A stretch of 15,049 nucleotides of DNA, from positions 1-15,049 of the forward strand of contig JAOZSC010000018.1 of the NCBI GenBank assembly GCA_029939875.1. The letters are read 5' to 3'. This document shows positions 1-6,086 of this stretch, in pieces (position 1 is the first letter of the stretch; every line of letters begins with the position of its first letter). Position numbers and translations under genes: made by a program. Source of the stretch: Desulfobacterales bacterium (GTDB lineage: Bacteria; Desulfobacterota; Desulfobacteria; Desulfobacterales; JAFDCJ01). The notes under the pieces are model-generated. The model saw only the letters and a program-made list of their open reading frames with translations, ran no database searches and was not told the DNA's origin.

Positions 1-76
1 TGAAAAATGACAAGCCTCACCACCGTCTGTCAGGCCTGGCGACGAGGCTCAATTCGAATATCTGAACCTTTTGGGA

Positions 77-502
77 TTACGAATCGGTGTCCGGTCTGGC
101 CGGCATGGGAAATTTAATAAACTCGACCCCTTCTTTTTTGAGGGTTTTTTCTTCCTCTTTGGTGCTTACCCCCCGGATATTTCTGGGCTCCGCGGCACCA
201 TAATGGATTTTTAGGGCTTCTTTGGCAAAATCACAGCCGACGTCGTCAAAGTTTTTTTCAACAAATTCAGCAGCCTGTTGGCTAAGCTGTGTCAGCGCAG
301 CATCAGCCGTCAACCCTTCGCCGGTTTTGGGTGCCGGTGAGGATTTAATGGCAAACGTGGACGGAATTAGGTCAACGGTGGCATCGTTGCAGATCGGACA
401 GGCGATCAGCTTCTTTTTGTTCTGATCGAGATAGGCCTTGCTGTCTTTAAACCAGCCTTCAAACGTATGCCCGTTGGAACATTGGAGGTCGTAGGCGATC
501 AT
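77..502 (-). CDS. DUF1178 family protein
   Basis: A 141-residue protein of unknown function matching the DUF1178 family in length (about 140-150 aa) and layout. The N-terminus (MIAYDLQCSNGHTFEGWF) is typical, with a cysteine in the first ten residues, followed by a CPIC pair around residues 35-38 that could form a small zinc-ribbon-like site with C8. The rest is charged and soluble, with no signal peptide or membrane segment. The C-terminus (KFPMPARPDTDS) is the conserved family ending. The ATG at 502 is used; the Shine-Dalgarno upstream is weak. It is transcribed alone and away from the SH3 gene; the AT-rich gap holds promoters for both. The family is recognised with confidence, but no function is established for it. 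Confidence 0.9.
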   Translation of the reverse strand: MIAYDLQCSNGHTFEGWFKDSKAYLDQNKKKLIACPICNDATVDLIPSTFAIKSSPAPKTGEGLTADAALTQLSQQAAEFVEKNFDDVGCDFAKEALKIHYGAAEPRNIRGVSTKEEEKTLKKEGVEFIKFPMPARPDTDS

Positions 503-531
503 ACCGGTAAACTCGTGAAAAAATATTGAAA

Positions 532-561
532 TTTATAATAAATTTAAATAATTATCTGCAA
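532..561 (-). promoter_or_regulatory. Candidate promoter of the DUF1178 gene
   Basis: On the minus strand, TTGCAG (561-556) and TATAAA (537-532) are separated by 18 nt in a very AT-rich stretch, about 30 nt upstream of the DUF1178 ATG. The -10 matches consensus at five of six positions and the -35 at four of six. Random AT-richness makes false -10 boxes likely here. Confidence 0.4.
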
Positions 562-606
562 ATCTATGTAAGATTAGCACAGGTGCCAAGATTTTTAAAG
601 ACTTTG

Positions 607-643
607 TTGACATAATTTGCTATTTTTACACAATGTTGTAAAA
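607..643 (+). promoter_or_regulatory. Candidate sigma-70 promoter with dyad operator for the SH3-domain gene
   Basis: A consensus -35 TTGACA (607-612) is followed after 16 nt by CACAAT (629-634), four of six matches to a -10. Overlapping the -10 is a perfect 7-bp inverted repeat, TTTTACA (624-630) and TGTAAAA (637-643), with a 6-nt spacer. That is a plausible site for a dimeric regulator that would block or modulate polymerase. The ATG at 693 would give a leader of about 50 nt. The promoter is inferred from motif matches only; the dyad is directly visible. Confidence 0.5.
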
Positions 644-692
644 TAAAACGAGAAGTTAAATTTGTTAACATCAATCAGGGAGTGTGCGGTTT

Positions 693-1355
693 ATGAAGCT
701 ACTGGTTAAATTAATGGTGATAGCTGGAATATGCGTGTTGCTTTTCCCCCCTGCCGTTTTCGCTAAAAACATGTACGTAACGGATTTCTTGAAACTGACC
801 TTGCGCAGCGGACCGAGCACCGGGCATAAAATTTTGGCGGTGGTCGAATCGGGCCAGTCGGTGGAGGTCCTGGAACCCGGAGAAGACTGGGCGCTGGTAC
901 GAATCCGCAACGGAAAAGAGGGCTATGTGCTGACCCGCTACCTGGTGTCGGAACCGACCCACAACATTCGCCTGGAGCAGTTGCAAAAGAAACACAGCCT
1001 CCTCATGCAGCAGTCGGCCGCCCGGTTTGAGGAAAACACCCGGCTGAAGGCTGAAAATAAAAAAATCCGCACGGCCCTCAACGACAGTGAAAAGACGCTC
1101 AAGAAACTGCGCCTGCAGTATGACAAGCTCAAGACGGGATCGGCTGAATTTCTAACGCTCAAGTCGCGTTACCAAAAATCCGCCGCCCAGTTGACCACGC
1201 AGACCCGCCGGGCCGAAAAATTGGATGAGCAATTGAGCAAGATTGAAATGAATCAATATATCAAGTGGTTTCTGGCCGGCTCTGGTGTTCTGCTGCTCGG
1301 ATTTATCATCGGCTTCAGTGCCCGGCGACAGCGTCGACGCCCGTCGTTGTTGTAG
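693..1355 (+). CDS. YgiM-like SH3-domain protein with coiled coil and C-terminal membrane anchor (TIGR04211 type)
   Basis: A 220-residue envelope protein with the architecture of the TIGR04211 family (E. coli YgiM, about 206 aa). Order from the ATG at 693: a signal peptide ending near VFA-KN (about residue 24); a bacterial SH3 domain (about 25-90; LRSGPSTGHKIL...GEDWALVRIRNGKEGYVLTRYL); a long Lys/Glu/Gln-rich coiled coil (about 100-185); a membrane helix (about 190-207, WFLAGSGVLLLGFIIGF); and a basic tail (ARRQRRRPSLL). A GTG at 684 is in frame but lies 1 nt after AGGGAG (677-682), too close; the ATG at 693 has a workable 10-nt spacing and is preferred. The SH3 domain would be extracytoplasmic, possibly touching peptidoglycan. 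The family's exact role is not settled. Confidence 0.85.
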   Translation: MKLLVKLMVIAGICVLLFPPAVFAKNMYVTDFLKLTLRSGPSTGHKILAVVESGQSVEVLEPGEDWALVRIRNGKEGYVLTRYLVSEPTHNIRLEQLQKKHSLLMQQSAARFEENTRLKAENKKIRTALNDSEKTLKKLRLQYDKLKTGSAEFLTLKSRYQKSAAQLTTQTRRAEKLDEQLSKIEMNQYIKWFLAGSGVLLLGFIIGFSARRQRRRPSLL

Positions 1356-1433
1356 TCCTCCGGCTAAAGGAACAGATGGAAATGAAAAACCGTATTATTA
1401 TTGACAAAACAAGTACTTGAAGCTGGTTTACAT

Positions 1434-2693
1434 ATGTTGTTGGATCAAATCGTTATTTTAGTCGTTTTGCTCCTGTTTTCCGGATTTTTTTCTTCCGCCG
1501 AAACCGCCCTTTTTTCTATCAGCAAGGCCAAGGCCATCCATCTGGCCAAAGAAAAAGGGGCTCTAAATTCGCTGATTAAAAAAATGAAGGATGATCCCCA
1601 CCGGCTGCTTTCCACCATCCTTATCGGCAACAATATCGTCAACGTGGGGGCGTCGGCGCTGGCAACCTCCATCACCATCGACCTGGTGGCCCACAATGCG
1701 GTGGGCATTGCCACCGGCATTATGACCTTTCTCATCCTGATTTTCGGTGAAATTTTTCCCAAAACCGTGGCAACCCGCAACAACATTTTTATTGCCCGGC
1801 TGGTCATCGTTCCGTTGTACTGGCTGTCGGTTTTATTCACCCCTTTGATTGTTTTGCTGAATTTTATCCCCCGCGTCACCGGCATTATCCAGACCAAGAC
1901 TAACGTCACCGAAGAAGAACTGATGACTTTTGTTGAAGTTGTGGAAGAAGAAGGCGGTATCGAAGAGGAGGAAATGGAGCTTATCCACAATATATTTGAG
2001 TTTGACGATACCAATGCATCGGAAATTATGACCCCCCGGGCGGACATGTTCGTCGTCGATGCCGACAGCGAACTGGATCTGGAGGAAATCATCCGTTCCG
2101 GGTTCACCCGGATTCCCGTTATCGATGGCGATATTGACCATGTTGTCGGCATTATAAACATCAAAGATCTTTTCATGCACCAGGTGACTTCATCTGAGTC
2201 CATAAATACCCGGCAAATTATGCACAAGCCCCATTTTGTGCCGGAAAATAAAAAACTGGACAATTTACTGCAGGAATTCAAAAGAAGAAAACAGCACATG
2301 GCCATCGTGGTGGATGAACACGGGGGGGTGTCCGGCCTGATTACCCTGGAAGATGCCCTGGAAGAAATTGTCGGTGAAATCGTTGATGAGACTGATAAAT
2401 TCGAGCCGCACATCGTACGCTTGGGCAAAGACGAATGGCGGGTGCTGGGCAAATCCGAAATCGATGAAGTCAATGAAAAATTGCAGATGGACATCCCGGA
2501 CTCCAAGGAATACGATACTTTTTCCGGCTATGTTCTGGACTGTATCGGAAAAATTCCACGGGAAAAAGAAGAAATCGACCTGGGTAACTTGGCCATAACG
2601 GTCAACAAGATGGAGGGCACCCGGATCAAGGAGTACATTGTCAAGAGGAAGGAAGAAGAAAAGCCGCCGGAAGAAGTGGATCCGGCCTCATAA
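1434..2693 (+). CDS. CNNM/CorC-type membrane protein with CBS pair (hemolysin C family)
   Basis: About 419 residues from the ATG at 1434. Order: a DUF21/CNNM membrane domain with four hydrophobic segments (about residues 1-160, opening MLLDQIVILVVLLLF and then GFFSSAETALFSISKAKA); a cytoplasmic CBS pair (about 190-325, including TPRADMFVVDAD and a second repeat with AIVVDEHGGVSGLITLEDALEEIVGEI); and a C-terminal CorC_HlyC domain. Homologues are implicated in Mg2+/Co2+ export or tolerance, and the 'hemolysin' label is historical. An in-frame TTG at 1401 has no ribosome binding site and adds non-typical residues; family N-termini fit the ATG at 1434. A 14-codon ORF with a better AAAGG site lies just upstream (1376-1420). 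The gene follows the SH3 gene by under 100 nt and may be co-transcribed; a terminator follows it. Confidence 0.9.
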   Translation: MLLDQIVILVVLLLFSGFFSSAETALFSISKAKAIHLAKEKGALNSLIKKMKDDPHRLLSTILIGNNIVNVGASALATSITIDLVAHNAVGIATGIMTFLILIFGEIFPKTVATRNNIFIARLVIVPLYWLSVLFTPLIVLLNFIPRVTGIIQTKTNVTEEELMTFVEVVEEEGGIEEEEMELIHNIFEFDDTNASEIMTPRADMFVVDADSELDLEEIIRSGFTRIPVIDGDIDHVVGIINIKDLFMHQVTSSESINTRQIMHKPHFVPENKKLDNLLQEFKRRKQHMAIVVDEHGGVSGLITLEDALEEIVGEIVDETDKFEPHIVRLGKDEWRVLGKSEIDEVNEKLQMDIPDSKEYDTFSGYVLDCIGKIPREKEEIDLGNLAITVNKMEGTRIKEYIVKRKEEEKPPEEVDPAS

Positions 2694-2717
2694 AAAATGG
2701 TGATACAATTTCATGTT

Positions 2718-2757
2718 AGGCTTTTTTAAATTCTTAATAAAAAGGGCCTGTTTTTTT
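2718..2757 (+). terminator. Rho-independent terminator after the CNNM/CorC gene
   Basis: AGGCTTTTTT (2718-2727) pairs with the complementary arm ending GGGCCT at 2749, giving about ten base pairs including two G-U pairs, with a loop of about 12 nt. A run of seven T follows at 2751-2757. It lies 25 nt after the stop codon at 2693, where a transcript end is expected. Confidence 0.75.
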
Positions 2758-2764
2758 ATGCAAA

Positions 2765-2867
2765 GTCTAACGCGGAAATGGGCTGCGGCCCTGACGGATG
2801 CTGAATCGGCACGACCTATACGATAAACCGCAATCTGCACGCCGTCAGCTCCACTGGTTTGTTCGCT
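2765..2867 (-). repeat. attC-like imperfect hairpin next to the toxin gene
   Basis: Read with the toxin-antitoxin genes, this 103-nt element starts directly after the toxin stop with AGCGAAC (2867-2861; degenerate RYYYAAC) and ends with GTTAGAC (2771-2765), a perfect match to the integron R' box GTTRRRY. Between them is an imperfect palindrome with a perfect 7-bp core, CTGACGG (2791-2797) against CCGTCAG (2842-2848). It extends inward through TGC/GCA and CGG/CCG blocks with extrahelical bases. Size, end motifs and unpaired bases fit an attC site, and the orientation is right for a gene cassette. No integrase gene and no second attC are visible, and R'' has two mismatches. It could instead be a remnant or an unrelated hairpin repeat. 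Confidence 0.42.
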
Positions 2868-3125
2868 TCAGCGATAAACATCCTTCCGATGGGCCACTTT
2901 TACAACCCAGACCGTTAGTTCATCATCCTGTATAGAATATAAAATACGATAGCGTCCTTGCCGTAGCCGATACCTCTGTTCCCCGGTCAATTTTTCGCAT
3001 GCTGGGGGACGAGGATTTTCTGAAAGTGCTTTAATCCGGTCAAGGATTTTTTTGAGATCTTTTTTTGGGATTGGATTAAAATCTTTCTGAACGGACTTTT
3101 TGAACAAAATATTATATGCGGCCAT
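2868..3125 (-). CDS. RelE/ParE-family toxin
   Basis: An 85-residue basic protein of the RelE/ParE toxin superfamily, probably a ribosome-dependent mRNA interferase in the cytoplasm. Visible family features: the N-terminal strand YNILFKKSVQKDF; a Lys/Arg-rich helix pair (about residues 18-37); a conserved Leu-Arg-Gly region here written KLTGEQRYRLRQGRYRILY; and the classic C-terminal strand VVKVAHRKDVYR, which supplies basic and tyrosine residues used in RelE-type catalysis. Its ATG at 3125 overlaps the antitoxin 3' end by 14 nt, so translation is coupled. Length is normal and all key regions are present, so it looks functional. The stop codon abuts an attC-like element. ParE-like gyrase targeting is less likely given the RelE-type C-terminus, but cannot be excluded. 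Confidence 0.88.
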   Translation of the reverse strand: MAAYNILFKKSVQKDFNPIPKKDLKKILDRIKALSENPRPPACEKLTGEQRYRLRQGRYRILYSIQDDELTVWVVKVAHRKDVYR

Positions 3126-3345
3126 CTTTTTTTAGTCTCTTTATCATTTGCTCATAGCTTACCAGCGCTTCATCAGCCCTTTCCTCAAATGCCAATAAAT
3201 CCTCGACATCTTCTGACAGGGCCTCCCGGACGGCTTTGTTTACGAGTTCTGATACGGATCGAGAAGTTTCGACAGCCTTAAGCTGTAACGCTTTGTGAAG
3301 GTTGGGATCAAAGTAAATGGTGGCGCGTTTTGTTTGGGTAGCCAT
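3112..3345 (-). CDS. Ribbon-helix-helix antitoxin (CopG/RelB-like)
   Basis: A 77-residue antitoxin. The N-terminal strand KRATIYFDPNLHKALQLKA and helices SRSVSELVNKAVREAL (residues about 5-43) form a ribbon-helix-helix DNA-binding domain. The acidic C-terminal half (EDVEDLLAFEERADEALVSYEQMIKRLKK) is the expected toxin-wrapping helix. The ATG at 3345 is preceded by AGGAG (3358-3354) at 8 nt spacing. It is the first gene of a two-gene operon and overlaps the toxin by 14 nt. A perfect palindrome over its own -10 box is the obvious autoregulatory operator, as is usual when the antitoxin or the complex represses its own transcription. The pairing with the RelE-like toxin is firm; the exact antitoxin subfamily is not. 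Confidence 0.88.
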   Translation of the reverse strand: MATQTKRATIYFDPNLHKALQLKAVETSRSVSELVNKAVREALSEDVEDLLAFEERADEALVSYEQMIKRLKKDGRI

Positions 3346-3369
3346 AATATCATCTCCTGTTGTATTGTA

Positions 3370-3406
3370 GCTATAACATTATAGCGACAAAACGTCTAAG
3401 TGTCAA
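3370..3406 (-). promoter_or_regulatory. Consensus sigma-70 promoter and palindromic operator of the toxin-antitoxin operon
   Basis: On the minus strand, a perfect TTGACA (3406-3401) and a perfect TATAAT (3383-3378) are separated by exactly 17 nt. The 16-nt perfect palindrome GCTATAACATTATAGC (3370-3385; 7-bp arms, 2-nt centre) covers the whole -10 box. This is the classic layout for an autoregulated ribbon-helix-helix antitoxin: a very strong promoter silenced by repressor bound over the -10. The leader to the ATG is about 25 nt. Confidence 0.85.
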
Positions 3407-3432
3407 GTGTGTAATGGGCAGCGGACCATTGA

Positions 3433-3457
3433 TTATCAGGTTAATTTGACCTGATAA
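3433..3457. repeat. 25-bp palindrome of unknown role
   Basis: TTATCAGGT (3433-3441) and ACCTGATAA (3449-3457) form perfect 9-bp arms around a 7-nt centre. No T-tract follows directly on either strand, so it is a poor intrinsic terminator. It lies about 27 bp upstream of the -35 of the toxin-antitoxin promoter and between that operon and the end of the EpmA-like gene. It could be a second operator or a remnant of a mobile repeat. Confidence 0.7.
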
Positions 3458-3559
3458 GATGATATTAAATGGGGGTTTTTTTTGCAAATTAGCCCAAACT
3501 ACAGATTGAGTGTATTCAAATATTGCCATTAGCACAGATATCATAATTCGGCGTTGGAA

Positions 3560-3580
3560 GTTCGATGTTCGACGTTCGTC
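3560..3580. repeat. Short tandem repeat, three 7-nt units of GTTCGAN type
   Basis: GTTCGAT, GTTCGAC and GTTCGTC follow each other with a 7-nt period, just beyond the 3' end of the EpmA-like gene. It appears to be a small intergenic repeat, perhaps part of a dispersed family; only one cluster is visible here. The rest of 3407-3583 holds the palindrome at 3433-3457 and a T-run at about 3476-3483, with no gene seen. Confidence 0.6.
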
Positions 3581-3583
3581 TTT

Positions 3584-4543
3584 TCAGAGTTCCTCGGGCG
3601 TAAACGCTACCACCTCATCAATGCGGGTGGCATCGGCAAGCAGCATGGTTAGCCGGTCGATGCCCAGGGCGTTGCCACAGGCGGCAGGCATGTGACCCAG
3701 TGCTGCTAAAAAATTTTCCGGCATGGGACCGCAAGCTTTGTTTAACGCCCGGCGTTGCTGCTGTTCTTTTTCAAAGCGCGCCCGCTGTCGGACCGGGTTG
3801 GTCAGTTCGCTAAAGCCGTTGCACAGCTCAATGCCGGCGATGTACAACTCAAAGCGTTCCGCCAGTCGATGGTTTTCGGGTTTTAATCTTGCCAGCGCAG
3901 CCCTGGATGCCGGGTAGTCATAGAGAAACAGCGGTGTTGAGACGCCGAGCTGCGGTTCGATTTCTTCCACCATCACCTCGTCGAAACAATCCTGTGCCAG
4001 GGCTTTTTCCATGGTCAGTGATGCATGACGGGCGAAGGCCTTGGTGACGGTCATGCGGGTCCAGGGTGGGTCCAGCCGGATCTGTTTGCCCTGGTAGCCC
4101 AATATGTTTTTGCGTCCAAGCTGTCGGGCCACAAAACAGATCAGTTCCTCGCAGTCCCGCATTAAATCCCGGTAGTCACCGCCGGCATAATACCACTCCA
4201 GCATGGTCAGCTCGGGCAGGTGCCGGCTTCCCCGCTCCCGGCGGCGAAAGCATTTGCAGAGCTGGAATATGCGGGAAAATCCGGCGGCCAGCAATTGTTT
4301 CATGCACAGTTCCGGGGAAGTCTGCAAAAACCAGCTGCCGCTGGCCACCGGATCCACATGGGTTTCAGGGGCTGGAGCCGGGATTCGAAGGGGTGTTTCG
4401 ACCTCCAGGTAATCGTGGTCCCTGAAAAAATTACGGACGGCCTGAATAAGATCGGCGCGCAGTCGGAGGTTTGGCTTTATCCGCGAAAGTCTGGGAGGGT
4501 CCATGGAGGGTGAGTGACGGCTATTTCCCCGCGCTTTTCTCAT
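3584..4543 (-). CDS. epmA: EpmA-like elongation factor P lysyltransferase (class II LysRS paralogue)
   Basis: About 319 residues, close to the 325 aa of E. coli EpmA (PoxA/GenX). Like EpmA it is a lysyl-tRNA-synthetase-like catalytic core without the anticodon-binding domain. The order is LRADLIQAVRNFFRDHDYLEVETP (motif 1 region), LQTSPELCMKQLLAAGFSRIFQLCKCFR, motif 2 (GSRHLPELTMLEWY), ELCNGFSELTNPVRQ and motif 3 (GNALGIDRLTMLL). EpmA activates beta-lysine and attaches it to a lysine of EF-P. The ATG at 4543 is chosen because GAGGA lies 8 nt upstream; it overlaps the deacetylase gene by 23 nt. The open frame continues upstream to 4777, but that part is only the antisense-free third frame of the neighbour, with no family similarity. 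No epmB or efp gene is in the window. Some clades may use alpha-lysine, or another substrate. Confidence 0.85.
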   Translation of the reverse strand: MRKARGNSRHSPSMDPPRLSRIKPNLRLRADLIQAVRNFFRDHDYLEVETPLRIPAPAPETHVDPVASGSWFLQTSPELCMKQLLAAGFSRIFQLCKCFRRRERGSRHLPELTMLEWYYAGGDYRDLMRDCEELICFVARQLGRKNILGYQGKQIRLDPPWTRMTVTKAFARHASLTMEKALAQDCFDEVMVEEIEPQLGVSTPLFLYDYPASRAALARLKPENHRLAERFELYIAGIELCNGFSELTNPVRQRARFEKEQQQRRALNKACGPMPENFLAALGHMPAACGNALGIDRLTMLLADATRIDEVVAFTPEEL

Positions 4544-5843
4544 GATAGGTGTCCTCGGGGCGGTCCTGGAGAAAAATCCGGTCGAAGCGGTCAAGGTCAG
4601 CGGCATCGTACCATTCGTAGCCGGTTGCTTTGCATGCGGCACAGGCTTTGCGGGGGATGTGAACAGCCAGCACGTGCATCCCGCGGTCTGAAGTGGAATC
4701 GATGCGAAGGGCGCCGGCGCAGTCCGGGCAGATCCGGATTTTTTCGGTCTGTGACTCGTGGATGCCGTCGGTATCATAGAAGATGTTGCGATTGCGCTGC
4801 CTCGGGTTTTCCTGTCGCAGGAGCTGGTCCTTCAAGTTTTTTCTTTGCTGCCAGATGGCGAGAACCTCTTGTGCCATTTTTTCGATGGCTGCGGTAACCG
4901 CCGGTGTCTGCCGGATAGCGGCCGGGTCGTAGTCAGGCTCTTTTACCCGGCTGAAGTCCACACCGGCCATGGCCAACACGATGGCCAGGTTGACATAGGG
5001 CAGGGCGCCTTCAATGGCGTATCCGCCTTCCAGCACGGCGATGTCGGGTTGCAGCAGGGCTGTCAGCTCGGCGTATCCACGGGCTGAAAAATTCATGTTG
5101 GTGATCGGATCGCTGTAGTGGTTATCCTGGCCGGCGGAATTGATAATTATGTCGGGCTTAAATTCGTCTAGAACCGGCAGGACGATGTTTTTGATGGCAT
5201 ACAAAAATCCCTCATCGGAAGTGTTCGGCGGCAGTGGGATGTTCAGGGTTTTGCCGGCCGCATTGATGCCGCCGAATTCAAAGGGAAAGCCGGAGCCGGG
5301 ATACAGGGTGCGCCCGTCCTGGTGCAGGGAGATAAAAAGCGTGTCCGGATCATGCCAGTAAATATCCTGGGTGCCGTCGCCATGGTGGCAGTCGGTATCT
5401 ACGATGGCCACCCGGTCGATGCCATAGGCCTGTCGCAGGTACTCGATCATGATGGCTTCGATGTTGATGTTGCAAAATCCTCGGGCGCCGTGGACCACAC
5501 GGCAGGCATGGTGCCCCGGCGGCCTGACGAGGGCAAAACCCCGCTCGACAAGGCCGTCGAGTACCGCCATGCCGATGGTCTTGGCGCCGCCGGCGCTGAT
5601 GAAGTGCGATTCGGTGGTGACACTCCATGGATCCGGTACACAAAAGTGCACGCGCTGGATGTCGTTCAATGTGACCGGGTCCGGCTTGAGCTCAATGATG
5701 CCTTCAATATCGAAAAGCCCCTCCTCGAGCATCTGGTCCTGGGTGTACAAAAGGCGTTCCTCCCTTTCCGGGTGGGTGGGGCTGATGGCCCAGTCAAAGG
5801 CAGGAAAAAAGACCAGACCGGTTTTATGTTTGGTTTTTAGCAT
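4521..5843 (-). CDS. Histone deacetylase family protein with C-terminal zinc-ribbon-like tail
   Basis: About 440 residues from the ATG at 5843; an in-frame TTG at 5873 would add ten residues and lacks a ribosome binding site. It belongs to the arginase/deacetylase superfamily (AcuC/HDAC-like, zinc-dependent amidohydrolases). Counting from the TTG, visible motifs are HPEREERL (about 34-41), RPPGHHA with the catalytic His pair (121-122), DTDCHHGDG with zinc ligands D161 and H163, SAGQD with ligand D250, and the GGY tyrosine (Y285), so the active site is complete. After the usual end of the domain (about 330) come a linker and two Cys pairs, CPDC (382-385) and CAAC (411-414), probably a zinc ribbon, then an acidic/basic tail. 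The bacterial substrate could be an acetylated protein, polyamine or small amide; it cannot be told here. It is co-oriented with and overlaps the EpmA-like gene. Confidence 0.85.
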   Translation of the reverse strand: MLKTKHKTGLVFFPAFDWAISPTHPEREERLLYTQDQMLEEGLFDIEGIIELKPDPVTLNDIQRVHFCVPDPWSVTTESHFISAGGAKTIGMAVLDGLVERGFALVRPPGHHACRVVHGARGFCNINIEAIMIEYLRQAYGIDRVAIVDTDCHHGDGTQDIYWHDPDTLFISLHQDGRTLYPGSGFPFEFGGINAAGKTLNIPLPPNTSDEGFLYAIKNIVLPVLDEFKPDIIINSAGQDNHYSDPITNMNFSARGYAELTALLQPDIAVLEGGYAIEGALPYVNLAIVLAMAGVDFSRVKEPDYDPAAIRQTPAVTAAIEKMAQEVLAIWQQRKNLKDQLLRQENPRQRNRNIFYDTDGIHESQTEKIRICPDCAGALRIDSTSDRGMHVLAVHIPRKACAACKATGYEWYDAADLDRFDRIFLQDRPEDTYHEKSAGK

Positions 5844-5909
5844 GGCGATTACCTGGTACCCAGAGCGTTTCAAGTTTTAATAACACTTCAATCGAAGAAA
5901 ACTCAACGG

Positions 5910-6034
5910 GTTCGTTGTCCGTTGTTTGTTGGGCGGCATAATGCCTGATTATTAATAGTCTCGCAGATCATGATAAAAAAAACCGTTCAGAAGTGTTTCC
6001 CTGACCACGGACCACAAACAATTAACCACGGACG
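5910..6034. repeat. Intergenic low-complexity repeat pair (CCGTTGT-type / CCACGGACCA-type)
   Basis: Left arm 5910-5932 is built of GTTCGTTGTCCGTTG-like units. Right arm about 6003-6034 contains two copies of CCACGGAC separated by ACAAACAATTAA and is roughly the reverse complement type of the left arm. Between them lies the palindrome GGCATAATGCC (5935-5945). A further short inverted repeat CTTAG/CTAAG sits at 6043-6057. This fills most of the gap between the hydantoinase-like and deacetylase genes, and no coding sequence is evident. A weak promoter for the deacetylase (TTGAGT around 5905-5910 on the minus strand) may be present. Confidence 0.5.
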
Positions 6035-6086
6035 ACTGCGTACTTAGCGCAACTAAGGGATTGAACGCACCTTCTGCTTGGTCTGC

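Noticed and set aside
1..76. Possible tRNA end or terminator (TTCGAAT near 53; AGCCTC/GAGGCT arms)
   Set aside because: The T-arm stem does not pair, no anticodon arm is visible, and the hairpin loop is too large with no T-run in the needed direction.
1445..2506. 353-codon open frame antisense to the CNNM/CorC gene
   Set aside because: It is Ser/Ile/Met-rich, matches no recognised family, and is fully antisense to a gene with clear domains.
3433..3483. Intrinsic terminator from the palindrome plus the downstream T-run
   Set aside because: The T-run begins about 18 nt after the stem, too far for rho-independent termination.
4066..4513. Plus-strand open frames across the EpmA-like gene
   Set aside because: They are GC-driven shadow frames without family features or start signals.
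4544..4777. Upstream extension of the EpmA-like frame
   Set aside because: Composition is random-looking (Pro/Ser/Thr-rich), it lies inside the deacetylase coding region, and a good ribosome binding site precedes the ATG at 4543.
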